This document shows positions 1-6,968 of a stretch of DNA of 8,812 nt, piece by piece (position 1 is the stretch's first letter; each line of letters begins with the position of its first letter). Source of the DNA: Planctomycetota bacterium (GTDB taxonomy: Bacteria > Planctomycetota > Planctomycetia > Pirellulales > Pirellulaceae); assembly GCA_019347795.1 (NCBI GenBank), contig JAHWKS010000155.1, positions 1 through 8,812 on the forward strand. The letters are read 5' to 3'. The translations under genes and the position numbers were made by a program. The notes under the pieces are model-generated. The model saw only the letters and a program-made list of their open reading frames with translations. It was not told the DNA's origin and did not search any database.

Positions 1-383
1 ACCTGGTCGAGGTTTCGCCGGATGTTCGCCCGCCGGTGTGCCGCATCATGGACTGGGGGAAGGCCCAGTACGAGCGGAAGAAAAAGCAGAATGGCAGCGG
101 CGGCCCAGCCCGCCGCACGCAGATGAAGCAAATCCGGCTGCGGGCTAAAACGGGGGATCACGATATCGACTTCAAGGTCCGCCGGGCCGAGAAGTTTCTC
201 CGCCGCAACGACAAGGTGAAGGTCAACGTCATGTTCCGCGGCCGCGAGAACGCCCATCGTGAGCGCGGTCAGGAGATGCTCGCCGAGATCGTCGAGACGC
301 TCCAGGACGTGGCCGCGGTCGAGAAGCCGCCGAGCATGGAGAACCGCCGCGTGATGTCGATGGTGCTGGCGCCCAAGAGTTGA
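1..383 (+). CDS. infC: Translation initiation factor IF-3, 3' part (N-terminus outside window)
   Basis: IF-3 binds the 30S subunit, keeps it apart from 50S and checks start-codon/initiator tRNA pairing. The reading frame is open from base 3, so the gene begins upstream of the window. The first visible residues ([20 protein letters not shown]) match the end of the IF-3 N-terminal domain and the family signature around [12 protein letters not shown] lysine-rich linker (ERKKKQ) follows, then the C-terminal domain with the conserved stretches [19 protein letters not shown] and the ending MSMVLAPKS. Compared with E. coli IF-3, roughly the first 50 residues are missing. The usual partners rpmI and rplT do not follow within the window; the next gene is convergent. 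The odd start codon and autoregulation known for infC elsewhere cannot be judged here because the start is not included. Identification is secure. Confidence 0.97.
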   Translation, partial: LVEVSPDVRPPVCRIMDWGKAQYERKKKQNGSGGPARRTQMKQIRLRAKTGDHDIDFKVRRAEKFLRRNDKVKVNVMFRGRENAHRERGQEMLAEIVETLQDVAAVEKPPSMENRRVMSMVLAPKS

Positions 384-536
384 TCGCGTCGCGGCCGGGC
401 ACTACGCCGCGACCTCCTCATCGGGTGGTCCGAGACTGGAGAAGACGGGAACGCTCCAATTCCGCCGCTTCGGCAAGGCGGGCGCGTGGCGGACCCAACT
501 AACTTCACGGCCGAGTTGCGCCGCACCGCGGAGTCT

Positions 537-555
537 CCTGAGGCGCCGCCTCGGG
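537..555. terminator. Possible hairpin terminator between convergent genes
   Basis: CCTGAGGC (537-544) pairs with GCCTCGGG (548-555) around a 3-base loop, giving 8 pairs including one T-G wobble. It lies in the spacer (384-594) between the end of infC and the end of the convergent HEIGH-protein gene, where a terminator serving both could sit. Neither strand has a T-run after it and G+C-rich hairpins arise easily here, so this is weak. Nothing else is seen in the spacer: open frames that cross it look like shadows of neighbouring genes. Confidence 0.3.
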
Positions 556-594
556 TTCAAGACGCCGTAGAAGGCGCCGGCGCTTCGGGCCGTC

Positions 595-1305
595 TTATCG
601 GCCGTGGCGGCGGCTTTGCTTGCGGCGGCGGCGCACCAGCGCGTCGGAGCGGGTCGGCTTATAGCCGTGATGGATCGCGAACCACTCGGCGTAGCGCTCG
701 CGGTCACGAGTGCTGCTGTTGCGGTCGTCCAGCAGGTGACCGATCTCGTGGATCAGCACGTTGTTGAGGTAAAAATCCTTAATCGCATCTTGCGTCCAGC
801 GCAGCCGCCAACGTTTGCGCGACACCTGCTCCCAGCATCCGCCGTACATCCGGGCCTCGATCAGCTCGGCCGGCGTCGGCGGTCCGGTGTAGTGCTCGAT
901 GAGGTCCGCCTCCATCGGATAGAGATACACGGCCTGCCCCCACTGCATTCCATAGCAGGGATACGCCCGCTGCTTTCGCGTCAGGCGGCTCAGTTGCACC
1001 ACTTCCAGCGGCTCGAGCATGTGCTCAGGAAGCCGCGCCAGACGCCGGCGAATCTCTTCCGGGGTGACCACGTGCTGAAAGCCTGCCGCCGGCTTCTGCA
1101 CGACGATGCGGTACCCTTCCGCCTGCGTCTCGCTCGGTTCATGCCAATCCTCCGGCGGCGTGAAGGGGGTCTGGTGGAGCACGATGCCCCGAGAGCGTTT
1201 GCTCGCGGGGTTTCCCACCCGTCGCCGCGCGGCGCGGACCATTGTATTCCGCTGCGAGACGTGACGATTGCGAACGCGATAAGAGTTTCTGCGGTTCATA
1301 TGCAT
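595..1305 (-). CDS. Basic zincin-like protein with HEIGH metal-binding motif, function unknown
   Basis: This 236-residue protein carries HEIGH at residues 186-190, the HExxH zinc-site pattern in which two histidines bind zinc and the glutamate is catalytic. RERYAEWFA follows at 202-210, and E207 is a plausible third ligand as in gluzincin-type enzymes. Together these suggest a small metallopeptidase or a protein with that fold. Both ends are very basic (RRRVGNPASKRSRG near the start, VRRRRKQSRRHGR at the end), which would suit nucleic-acid or ribosome contact, but this is inference. There is no signal peptide or membrane segment, so it is probably cytoplasmic. The start is uncertain: TTG at 1329, ATG at 1305, 1299 or 1242 are all in frame with no clear ribosome-binding site. 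I chose 1305 because it fits the upstream promoter-like sequence. It converges with infC. I do not recognise a named family. That the gene is real is likely; peptidase activity is a guess from the motif. Confidence 0.8.
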   Translation of the reverse strand: MHMNRRNSYRVRNRHVSQRNTMVRAARRRVGNPASKRSRGIVLHQTPFTPPEDWHEPSETQAEGYRIVVQKPAAGFQHVVTPEEIRRRLARLPEHMLEPLEVVQLSRLTRKQRAYPCYGMQWGQAVYLYPMEADLIEHYTGPPTPAELIEARMYGGCWEQVSRKRWRLRWTQDAIKDFYLNNVLIHEIGHLLDDRNSSTRDRERYAEWFAIHHGYKPTRSDALVRRRRKQSRRHGR

Positions 1306-1347
1306 TAAGTTGCTGTCGCAAGGGAGCAAAATCTGGCTTCTTATCTG

Positions 1348-1376
1348 ACTATAGTCGCGACGCCCTCCAGCTTCAC
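1348..1376 (-). promoter_or_regulatory. Candidate sigma70-type promoter for the HEIGH-protein gene
   Basis: On the minus strand, TATAGT (1353-1348, 5 of 6 to TATAAT) lies 17 bases downstream of GTGAAG (1376-1371, 3 of 6 to TTGACA). Transcription would begin near 1341, about 35 bases before the ATG at 1305. The -10 element lies inside a perfect 10-bp palindrome, GACTATAGTC (1347-1356). Seen by eye only. Confidence 0.38.
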
Positions 1377-1458
1377 GCGTCGGCTACGGATCTGAAGTGG
1401 GCGCGCTCTACTCGCGAATACGTAGTCTGGCGTAATCCATTGGACCAGACAGGGCGAA

Positions 1459-1478
1459 ATCGCCCGAAGGCGGGCGAT
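1459..1478 (-). terminator. Hairpin downstream of the kinase gene, likely terminator
   Basis: ATCGCCCG (1459-1466) and CGGGCGAT (1471-1478) form a perfect 8-bp stem with a 4-base loop. Read on the minus strand it can also refold as a cUUCGg-capped CGCC/GGCG hairpin. It is 45 bases beyond the kinase stop codon and is followed on the minus strand by TTCGCCC, so the T-tract is very short. Position and stem quality favour a terminator separating the kinase gene from the HEIGH-protein gene. No gene is seen in the rest of 1306-1522. Confidence 0.5.
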
Positions 1479-1522
1479 CACATCAGTCGCCGCACAATGC
1501 TAGAGGCGGCGACCCGGCCGAT

Positions 1523-3181
1523 TCAAGGGTCGCGGCGCAAGTGGCGGCGCGCCGCATCATTGCGGAGCGAGATTTGGGGTGGACGTTCGCGATTTTGAAA
1601 AACCCCTCGGATGGCGGTATCCCTGGGGCGGTCACTGCCTGGATCGACTTGCCCCCCATAGAGCTTCCACAGCACAATTACAGCAACTAGAATAGCCACT
1701 CCGCTGATGGCAGCCAGCACCCAGGTCCACGGCGCCGTTTTTTTCTGCCGCCGCAGTTCCAGCCGCGACGAATTCCGTCCCGGTCCGCTGGAACGGGCAT
1801 CGAAGAGCGTCCCCAAGTCGCCCAGCTCGACCTCCCCGCTATCGTGAGGCCGGCTTGGCCGAGGCTTGTCGGTCGCGTCGTCCGACCTTCGATTCGACTG
1901 CGTATCCGCCTTCGCCGATGACGGACTTGAGCCTGCAGCAACCGCGGCGCCGGGAGAGGCCTCGCGCGCAGCCGGTTTGGCGCGCAACGGCGCGGGGCCG
2001 CCCGAGCGGCTGTCAGCCTCATGCAGGCGCAACGGCGGAAGCGGCGACTTGCTGCCCGCAGCGCCGTTGAGGTCTTCGGCCTTCATCTCCGCGGCGCCGG
2101 TCGCCTTCTCCTCGCCCGCCGGCACACTCGGCTGATACTGCTGACGCCACTGGTTCAACTGCTGCGCGACTTCGGCGGCGGTCTGCGGGCGATCGTCGGG
2201 ATTTTTCGCCATCATGCGGTTGCAGATGTCGATCAACGCCGCGGGACAGTCGGGCCTCTCCCGCTCGACGGGAGGCGGCTTCTCCGCCTGATGCCTGGCG
2301 ATGCGCTGCGCCAGCGAACCCTCTGCGAAGGGCGGATGGCCGGTCAGCAGAAAGTACAGCGTGCAGCCGAGGCTGTAGATGTCCGCGCGGTGGTCCACGT
2401 GGTGGCTGCTGAGGGCCTGCTCGGGCGCCAGATAGTCGGCGGTTCCCAGCACGTTCTCGTTATGAGCGATCGTGAGCGACGCCGTTTCGTCCTCGGAGAA
2501 TAGCGCCAGCCCCAAGTCCAGGATCTTCACCACCCCGCGCTCATCCAGCAGGAGGTTGGCGGGCTTGATGTCGCGATGCACCAGTCCCGCCTCGTGGGCG
2601 TGCTGGAGTCCGCGGGCCGCCTGAGCGATGTGCTCTGCCGCGTCGGCCGGGTCCATCTTCTGATCCCGTCCCGCGAGGTCCTTCACAATCTGCGCCAGGT
2701 CGCGGCCTTTGACGTACTCCATGACGAAGTAGTACTGATCGCCTTTGTTGTCGATATCGTATGCGCGAACGATGTTGGGATGATCCAGCGCCGCGGCGGC
2801 CTTCGCCTCGCGTTTGAAGCGGCCCAAGTAGGAGGAATCCTCCACCCGGTCGCGCGGCAGCACCTTGATGGCGTGCAGCCGGTGCATCATGGTGTGTTGA
2901 GCGAGATAGACGGCGCTCATCCCGCCCGAACCGAGCCGGTCCAGCAGTTTGTATTTTCCGAGGAAGAAGCCTTTGTATTTCTTGTCGAGCAGCTTTTCGC
3001 AATGCCAGGGGGTGAGCAGTTTCCGCTCGATGAGAAAGTCGGCCAGGGGGCGCGCATCGTCCTCGGCCTCGCCGGCGTGTAGGCTCTGGTACTCCTCCAG
3101 CGCCTGGTCCAATTGGGCGGTTGCGATCAATTGGCTGCGCCGCACCAGGTCGGTGAATTGTTGGGCGCTGATCCAAGCCAT
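1523..3181 (-). CDS. Membrane-anchored PknB-type serine/threonine protein kinase
   Basis: This 552-residue kinase would phosphorylate Ser/Thr on target proteins in the cytoplasm. Residues 1-75 form an N-terminal extension ([20 protein letters not shown], then [20 protein letters not shown]) of the kind I recall in front of many planctomycete kinases. The catalytic domain (about 77-347) has all key elements: GSGGMS glycine loop (84-89), K106, helix-C E125, HRDIKPAN (202-209, catalytic D204), DLG (222-224) in place of DFG, and APE (252-254). The activation segment holds S235, T237 and T247 as possible autophosphorylation sites. A long Ala/Pro/Ser-rich linker (about 350-480) leads to one membrane helix (about 484-507) and a tail of about 45 residues beyond the membrane with no recognisable sensor domain. 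ATG at 3181 was chosen because the frame stays open upstream without coding character and the extension motif starts right there. It is transcribed away from the prenyltransferase-repeat gene. Kinase assignment is secure; ligand and substrates are unknown. Confidence 0.96.
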   Translation of the reverse strand: MAWISAQQFTDLVRRSQLIATAQLDQALEEYQSLHAGEAEDDARPLADFLIERKLLTPWHCEKLLDKKYKGFFLGKYKLLDRLGSGGMSAVYLAQHTMMHRLHAIKVLPRDRVEDSSYLGRFKREAKAAAALDHPNIVRAYDIDNKGDQYYFVMEYVKGRDLAQIVKDLAGRDQKMDPADAAEHIAQAARGLQHAHEAGLVHRDIKPANLLLDERGVVKILDLGLALFSEDETASLTIAHNENVLGTADYLAPEQALSSHHVDHRADIYSLGCTLYFLLTGHPPFAEGSLAQRIARHQAEKPPPVERERPDCPAALIDICNRMMAKNPDDRPQTAAEVAQQLNQWRQQYQPSVPAGEEKATGAAEMKAEDLNGAAGSKSPLPPLRLHEADSRSGGPAPLRAKPAAREASPGAAVAAGSSPSSAKADTQSNRRSDDATDKPRPSRPHDSGEVELGDLGTLFDARSSGPGRNSSRLELRRQKKTAPWTWVLAAISGVAILVAVIVLWKLYGGQVDPGSDRPRDTAIRGVFQNRERPPQISLRNDAARRHLRRDP

Positions 3182-3280
3182 GTTTGAGCCGTCTATGGCG
3201 ATAAAATGGCGCCGCCGGGCCGCGCTCGCCGGAGCGACAAGAAGAAGCCTCCAGAAGGCCGGCGAACGCAAATTGCGAAA

Positions 3281-3309
3281 AGGATAAACCAACACGCGCG
3301 GCCGGTAAA
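3281..3309 (-). promoter_or_regulatory. Candidate promoter for the kinase gene
   Basis: On the minus strand TTTACC (3309-3304, 4 of 6 to TTGACA) is followed after 17 bases by TATCCT (3286-3281, 4 of 6 to TATAAT). The leader would be roughly 95 bases. The CGCAA-A-TTGCG dyad (3267-3277) would overlap the transcription start and could be an operator. Each element is only a moderate match in a G+C-rich background. Confidence 0.33.
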
Positions 3310-3339
3310 CCACGCTCTCTATTCTACACCTGGCCTGCT

Positions 3340-3393
3340 GCGGCGCCAAAGCGATTGGCCCCGCGGCAGCCGGATTGTCACACTTGGCGCCGC
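3340..3393. repeat. Perfect 10-bp inverted repeat, 34-base spacing
   Basis: GCGGCGCCAA (3340-3349) and TTGGCGCCGC (3384-3393) are exact reverse complements, separated by 34 bases, in the middle of the divergent region. Each arm contains the palindrome GGCGCC. It could be a two-site operator or a stem-loop in the leader of the plus-strand gene. GGCGCC is frequent in this G+C-rich sequence, so chance is a real alternative. Confidence 0.5.
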
Positions 3394-3477
3394 TCGCGGC
3401 CATTCCTTGTCGGGGCCGCTTCGCCAATAATGAAGTAGTAGGATTCGTTTGCTCGTCGCGCTGCACTCTTCGGTTTG

Positions 3478-5550
3478 ATGTCCCTCCCCTATTCTGATCA
3501 CGATTCCAGCCTGGGGCTGGAGGTTCCTGCGATTGGGGTTCCCGGCGAAGGGGCCGCGACGGCGCCTTTGCCGGTGTTCGCGCTGGATTCGGACGAACCG
3601 CTGCCGATCGATCCGGCGGCCTTGGACGCGCCGCGGCGCGGCGTCGGTGCGGAGAAGTCGCCGATCGCGGGCGCCGCGCCCAAGCGTGCGGGGACGCCCT
3701 CCGCGGCGCCCGAGCAGCGCGGCGGCGAGATGTGGCTCGACGGCGATGTGGTGATGCTGGCCTGTCCCGACTGCCGGGCGCCGATGACGGTGCGGCTCTG
3801 GCTGATGATCGCCGACTGCTGGCGATGCGGAACCTGCATCGAACTCTCCGAAGAGCAGCAGCGCCAGGCCGAGCGGCTGCTGCGGGAGCGCGAGGCTCGC
3901 AAGCGGGCGCAAGTCGGCTCACAATCGGCCGGTCGTCCGCAACCGGCGCCGTCGCGGCAGCCTCCCTCCGCCGCGACGCCGCGTCCGGCGAAGGCGCCGG
4001 CCCCGAGTCGCGTTTCCGCGCCTCCCGAACAACGCAAGACTCGTCCGGCCCCTCCTCCTCCCCCGGCTCGGGACAACGGCCACGCTCCGCGGAGACAGAC
4101 GGCGCCCGCGCCGCCGCCGAGCCGCTCGGCGGGCGAACTCCATCAGGCGTACCAGCGGCGGCGGTTCCAGTCGTGGTTGGGGGACACGCCGGCGTGGCTG
4201 ATCAGCCTGATTCTGCACCTGATCCTGATCACTCTCTTGGGCCTCTTGACCTTCGAGGCGCCGGAGGACCCGCGGTTCATCACGCTCTCCAACAGCGTCA
4301 GCCGGGAGGTCGTCGAGGGAGACAACACCCAGCCGATCGATCCGGAGAACGAATTCGTCTTCGACCTCCCGCTTCCGCAGGATGCGAACCTCAACGATCC
4401 CGAGGTCCGCGAGGCCATCGTCCGGGCCGATCAGGACGCCCGCGAGCTGCGCCTTCCCGAAGATGCTCCCGATCCGCATCTTCCGGACTTGGAGAACGTC
4501 AAAGAGCAGCTCCGCTCCAGCGAGTTCGCCGAGCGCACCCTCGCCGCCCGCGATCCCCGGGTGCGGACCGTGCTGGTGGAGCAGGAAGGAGGCACCACAC
4601 TCACCGAGGCGGCGGTCGCCCGCGGATTGCGATGGCTCGCCCGCCAGCAAAAGGCCGACGGGCGATGGGTGCTCGACGGCGGCATAAAGAGCGACGCGGC
4701 GGCCACGGCGCTGGCGGTGCTCCCCTTCCTCGGCGCCGGGCAGACGCACCTCACCGGCCGATACCAGAAGGAGGTGGCGGGCGGATTGCGCTGGCTGCTC
4801 CAGAATCAGGGCGAGGACGGCGACCTCGCCCGCGGCTCCGGCGGCAACTCGCACATGTACGCCCACGGGCAAGGGGCGATCGTCCTCTGCGAGGCCTTCG
4901 CGATTACCGGCGACGAGCAACTCCGCATTCCGGCTCAAAAGGCGATCGACTTCATCGTCGCGGCCCAGCACCCGGCCGGCGGCTGGCGGTATCATCCGGG
5001 GCAGGCGGGAGATACGAGCGTCCTCGGCTGGCAGCTTATGGCCCTGCAGAGCGCGCGGGCGGCGAACCTCACCGTTCCCCCCGCCACGTTGGAGAACGCG
5101 AGCCAATATCTTGACTCGGTGGCCAGCCACGACGGCTCGCTGTACGCCTTCATTCGCGGCCTGAATCCGACCGAGGTGATGTCCGCCGAGGCGATACTCT
5201 GCCGCATGTACCTGGGCTGGACGCTCAACGACGCGGGGCTCGCTCAAGGCATCCGCTGGCTGGCCGACAACCACCTCCCCAGCGACAGCCGGCCGAACAT
5301 GTACTACTGGTACTACGGCACGCAGGTCTTCCACCACGCCGGCGGCGAAGACTGGGAGCGCTGGAACCTGCACATCCGCGACATCCTGGTGAACTCGCAG
5401 GAGAAGCGGGGCGACCTGGCGGGAAGCTGGAAGCCCGAGCACCATCACGACCGCCCCGGCGGCCGCATCTACTGCACCTCGCTGGCCGTCTGCACCCTGG
5501 AAGTCTACTACCGCCACACCCCGATCTTCCGGCAGATTGATTTAGACTGA
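3478..5550 (+). CDS. Zinc-ribbon, one-TM, prenyltransferase/squalene-oxidase-repeat protein
   Basis: This 690-residue membrane protein has a composite layout. Residues 1-90 are acidic and Pro/Ala-rich. A five-cysteine cluster follows (C96, C99, C114, C117, C120; CPDC and CWRCGTC), which looks like a zinc ribbon. Residues about 145-215 are a Pro-rich linker, and about 238-258 a membrane helix ([20 protein letters not shown]). Residues about 372-680 are alpha-toroid repeats of the prenyltransferase/squalene-oxidase type: [61 protein letters not shown], and the ending [20 protein letters not shown]. The cyclase DxDD motif is absent, so squalene cyclization is unlikely; the domain may bind proteins or peptides. 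Predicted topology is ribbon in the cytoplasm and toroid outside, by inference. ATG at 3478 is preferred over the in-frame TTG at 3475; no ribosome-binding site is evident. It is divergent from the kinase gene. Family assignment is good, function unknown. Confidence 0.92.
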   Translation: MSLPYSDHDSSLGLEVPAIGVPGEGAATAPLPVFALDSDEPLPIDPAALDAPRRGVGAEKSPIAGAAPKRAGTPSAAPEQRGGEMWLDGDVVMLACPDCRAPMTVRLWLMIADCWRCGTCIELSEEQQRQAERLLREREARKRAQVGSQSAGRPQPAPSRQPPSAATPRPAKAPAPSRVSAPPEQRKTRPAPPPPPARDNGHAPRRQTAPAPPPSRSAGELHQAYQRRRFQSWLGDTPAWLISLILHLILITLLGLLTFEAPEDPRFITLSNSVSREVVEGDNTQPIDPENEFVFDLPLPQDANLNDPEVREAIVRADQDARELRLPEDAPDPHLPDLENVKEQLRSSEFAERTLAARDPRVRTVLVEQEGGTTLTEAAVARGLRWLARQQKADGRWVLDGGIKSDAAATALAVLPFLGAGQTHLTGRYQKEVAGGLRWLLQNQGEDGDLARGSGGNSHMYAHGQGAIVLCEAFAITGDEQLRIPAQKAIDFIVAAQHPAGGWRYHPGQAGDTSVLGWQLMALQSARAANLTVPPATLENASQYLDSVASHDGSLYAFIRGLNPTEVMSAEAILCRMYLGWTLNDAGLAQGIRWLADNHLPSDSRPNMYYWYYGTQVFHHAGGEDWERWNLHIRDILVNSQEKRGDLAGSWKPEHHHDRPGGRIYCTSLAVCTLEVYYRHTPIFRQIDLD

Positions 5551-5600
5551 CGATTCCAGCCCGTTTGAAGGAGCGATGGGCCTTGACGGCGCCTGAGCTG

Positions 5601-5951
5601 TTAGCGAATCGGAATAAATTCGATTCGATTGCGCATCTCCTCAGGGCTTAGCACCTTCGCGATCGCTTCCAGATCCCTCACCGCCTGACCAATGGTGATC
5701 TTGAGCTGGTGCGCGTAAATCACGCCCGCGAATTCGCGCCCCGTTTCCAACCAGTTGTGAGCCAGGACAAGGAAATCCTCATCCTGAGAAAAAACGGCCC
5801 GTCCCAATGATGTCGCGCGCTCCAGGACCGCGTCATCGTCCTCCGCGGCGCGGCCGTCATCTTGAGCCGTGAGAACGTCGATGCCGCGCCGCTGCAGTCC
5901 CTCGGTAATCGCCGAGGGAATGTGGTGATCCATATAGAGCGGAACAGCCAT
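5601..5951 (-). CDS. DUF5615-family PIN-like toxin
   Basis: This 116-residue protein matches the DUF5615/Mut7-C-like PIN family, presumed RNase toxins of type II toxin-antitoxin pairs. The start LYMDHHIPSAITEGLQRRGIDV is the family's usual D-x-(N/H)-(L/I)-P opening, giving acidic D8. An acidic run at 37-40 (EDDD), followed by AVLERA, and SQDEDF at 55-60 (D57, D59) supply the remaining expected metal-binding acids of a PIN-like site. All expected acids are present, so it is probably intact. The ATG lies 6 bases after the antitoxin stop, and GGAG 11 bases ahead, inside the end of the antitoxin gene, may serve as ribosome-binding site, which suggests coupled translation. It converges with the prenyltransferase-repeat gene across a 50-base spacer with no clear terminator. 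The toxin role is inferred from family and gene order. Confidence 0.88.
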   Translation of the reverse strand: MAVPLYMDHHIPSAITEGLQRRGIDVLTAQDDGRAAEDDDAVLERATSLGRAVFSQDEDFLVLAHNWLETGREFAGVIYAHQLKITIGQAVRDLEAIAKVLSPEEMRNRIEFIPIR

Positions 5952-5957
5952 GTCGTG

Positions 5958-6260
5958 CTACGCTCCGCGCCGAATTCGTGCGGCGATCGGCGATTCGCCG
6001 AGCTTCTCCTGAATTTCGGCGACGCGATCCAGCCCTTCCTGAATGGCGCGGTCGAGCTCATCGCGATGGTCATAGTAGTACGCCAACGCGGAATGGATCT
6101 GGCCGAGCGTGAGGTGTGGGTGCTGGCGGTGGATTTCATCCGCGTCCCAATGATGGGCCAGGCGATCCAAAGCGACCTCGATCACCTTCGTTTGCGTCCC
6201 CGACACGATCGGAACGCCCTCGTCGGTCAGTTCAACGTGAGGATAGGAAACGGTAGACAT
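5958..6260 (-). CDS. DUF433-family antitoxin
   Basis: This 100-residue protein is a DUF433 (VapB-like antitoxin) member. The diagnostic stretches are all present: PHVELTDEGVPIVSGTQTKV (7-26, normally P..G..GT.I.V), WDADEIHRQHPHLTLGQIH (38-56) and ALAYYYDHRDELD (58-70). The remaining C-terminal helix (about 71-100, ending ARIRRGA) is where antitoxins of this type usually contact the toxin, though that is inference. DUF433 antitoxins are expected to neutralise the PIN-like toxin and often repress their own promoter. ATG at 6260 begins the family domain; the longer in-frame start at 6386 would run across the terminator hairpin of the upstream operon and adds basic residues unlike the family. The toxin follows 6 bases after the stop. 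I saw no convincing promoter in 6261-6356, only a weak CATAAA element. Confidence 0.88.
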   Translation of the reverse strand: MSTVSYPHVELTDEGVPIVSGTQTKVIEVALDRLAHHWDADEIHRQHPHLTLGQIHSALAYYYDHRDELDRAIQEGLDRVAEIQEKLGESPIAARIRRGA

Positions 6261-6356
6261 TGGGCGCTCGCTGTTCGGGATAGTCACATCTCGCCTTCCC
6301 AAGTTTATGCTACGCCGAAGCGGGAACAAAATCCCACTCCAACGCGCGACAAATAG

Positions 6357-6378
6357 CCGGAGACCAACGCGTCTCCGG
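6357..6378 (-). terminator. Hairpin terminator after the two-gene membrane operon
   Basis: CCGGAGAC (6357-6364) and GTCTCCGG (6371-6378) form a perfect 8-bp stem with a 6-base loop. Read on the minus strand it begins 29 bases after the stop codon of the upstream gene and is followed by GCTATTTG, a poor T-tract. Its position, between the membrane operon and the toxin-antitoxin genes, fits a terminator. Confidence 0.58.
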
Positions 6379-6407
6379 AGGCGCATCCAAAGACTCTCAA
6401 TTCCCCC

Positions 6408-6968
6408 TCAATACCCCGCCTCCCCCGGGGACGCCTGCATTCCCCGGGTCGGGTTGTAGTGCTGGTAATCCTGCACGAGCCAGCGATCTCCGTCTTTCAC
6501 GAACGTCACTTCGACGTACCGCGGATAACGCTCGTTGTGGAGCTGCAGCTCGGGGACGGTCAGGATCACCATCACGTTGAACCGCGCCTCGGCGGTCGGC
6601 GGGGAACGCTCGGGGAAGACCTCGATCTCCAGGTTCGGCTTGATATCGACGTCCTGAAACTCCACCCGACGCAGCTCCGTGCTCGCATGATGCACACCGG
6701 CCGCCCGCGGCGAGATGTGGCTTAGCGCCCCGTCGATGTCGTTGCGCTCCACGGCCGCGGCGATCTCAAAGAGCACCTCTTCCACCTGCTCGCGATCGGT
6801 CACCACCCATCGCTCCACGGCGATCAAGGCGATGAGGATCACCACCGCGGCCAGCACGGCGGCCAGCAATCCCCGCTGGCCGGTCTTTACATATCCGACG
6901 GCCAAGGCGATCACCACAATGCCCCCCATCACCAGGATCGGCAGCGATTGCTCCACCAGCCACGTCAT
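6408..6968 (-). CDS. Two-TM membrane protein with NTF2-like C-terminal domain, function unknown
   Basis: This 186-residue protein has two membrane helices near its start (about 8-25, PILVMGGIVVIALAVGYV, and 33-51, GLLAAVLAAVVILIALIAV) joined by a short KTGQRG loop. The remaining 130 residues are soluble. They resemble the NTF2-like/SnoaL-like fold: a helix pair (REQVEEVLFEIAAAVERNDI, then DGALSHIS) followed by strands ending in RYVEVTFVKDGDRWLVQDYQ (150-169). Such domains often bind small molecules or act as scaffolds; no catalytic residues are evident. The ATG at 6968 overlaps the upstream gene's stop as ATGA, which decides the start over the in-frame TTG at 6977; AAGG nine bases upstream may be the ribosome-binding site. 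Helix count places both termini on the same side of the membrane. No named family is recognised, and the NTF2-like call is by pattern only. Confidence 0.8.
   Translation of the reverse strand: MTWLVEQSLPILVMGGIVVIALAVGYVKTGQRGLLAAVLAAVVILIALIAVERWVVTDREQVEEVLFEIAAAVERNDIDGALSHISPRAAGVHHASTELRRVEFQDVDIKPNLEIEVFPERSPPTAEARFNVMVILTVPELQLHNERYPRYVEVTFVKDGDRWLVQDYQHYNPTRGMQASPGEAGY

Larger units (their letters stand above)
3182..3477. other. Divergent intergenic control region
   Basis: These 296 bases separate the starts of the kinase (-) and the prenyltransferase-repeat protein (+). They hold a candidate minus-strand promoter (3281-3309), a small CGCAA-A-TTGCG dyad (3267-3277) near the expected kinase transcription start, and a perfect 10-bp inverted repeat (3340-3349/3384-3393). 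I found no convincing plus-strand promoter: TTGTCA (3375-3380) and TAGGAT (3439-3444) are present but badly spaced. No gene is supported here, although minus-strand frames run through it by chance. Confidence 0.55.

Noticed and set aside
553..562. GGGTTCAAGA, resembling a tRNA T-arm
   Set aside because: No matching acceptor stem, D-arm or anticodon arm can be drawn around it.
402..767. Short open frames on both strands (402-707 minus, 486-767 plus) in the spacer after infC
   Set aside because: Both overlap the end of the HEIGH-protein gene, have biased Arg/Gly/Ala composition and no supported start. They are not rpmI or rplT.
604..1308. 234-residue plus-strand frame opposite the HEIGH-protein gene
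   Set aside because: The opposite strand carries a HExxH site with a plausible third ligand and has a promoter; this frame has no recognisable motif.
3182..3922. Upstream extension of the kinase frame on the minus strand to 3922
   Set aside because: It crosses the intergenic region and the start of the divergent gene, and the translation is low-complexity Arg/Ala/Pro/Ser. Kinase-family sequence begins right at the ATG at 3181.
3732..5114. 460-residue plus-strand frame overlapping the prenyltransferase-repeat gene
   Set aside because: Arg/Ala/Gly-rich out-of-frame translation of the real gene, with no domain character.
3919..5517. 532-residue open frame on the minus strand opposite the prenyltransferase-repeat gene
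   Set aside because: It lies wholly antisense to a gene with clear family motifs and its translation shows no recognisable domain. Long antisense frames are expected in G+C-rich coding DNA.
5551..5600. Possible terminator between the convergent prenyltransferase-repeat and toxin genes
   Set aside because: Only a 4-base GCCC/GGGC pairing with a 15-base loop is visible, too weak to call.
6261..6386. Longer start for the DUF433 antitoxin at 6386
   Set aside because: The extra 42 residues are basic, unlike the family, and their DNA contains the hairpin that ends the upstream operon.
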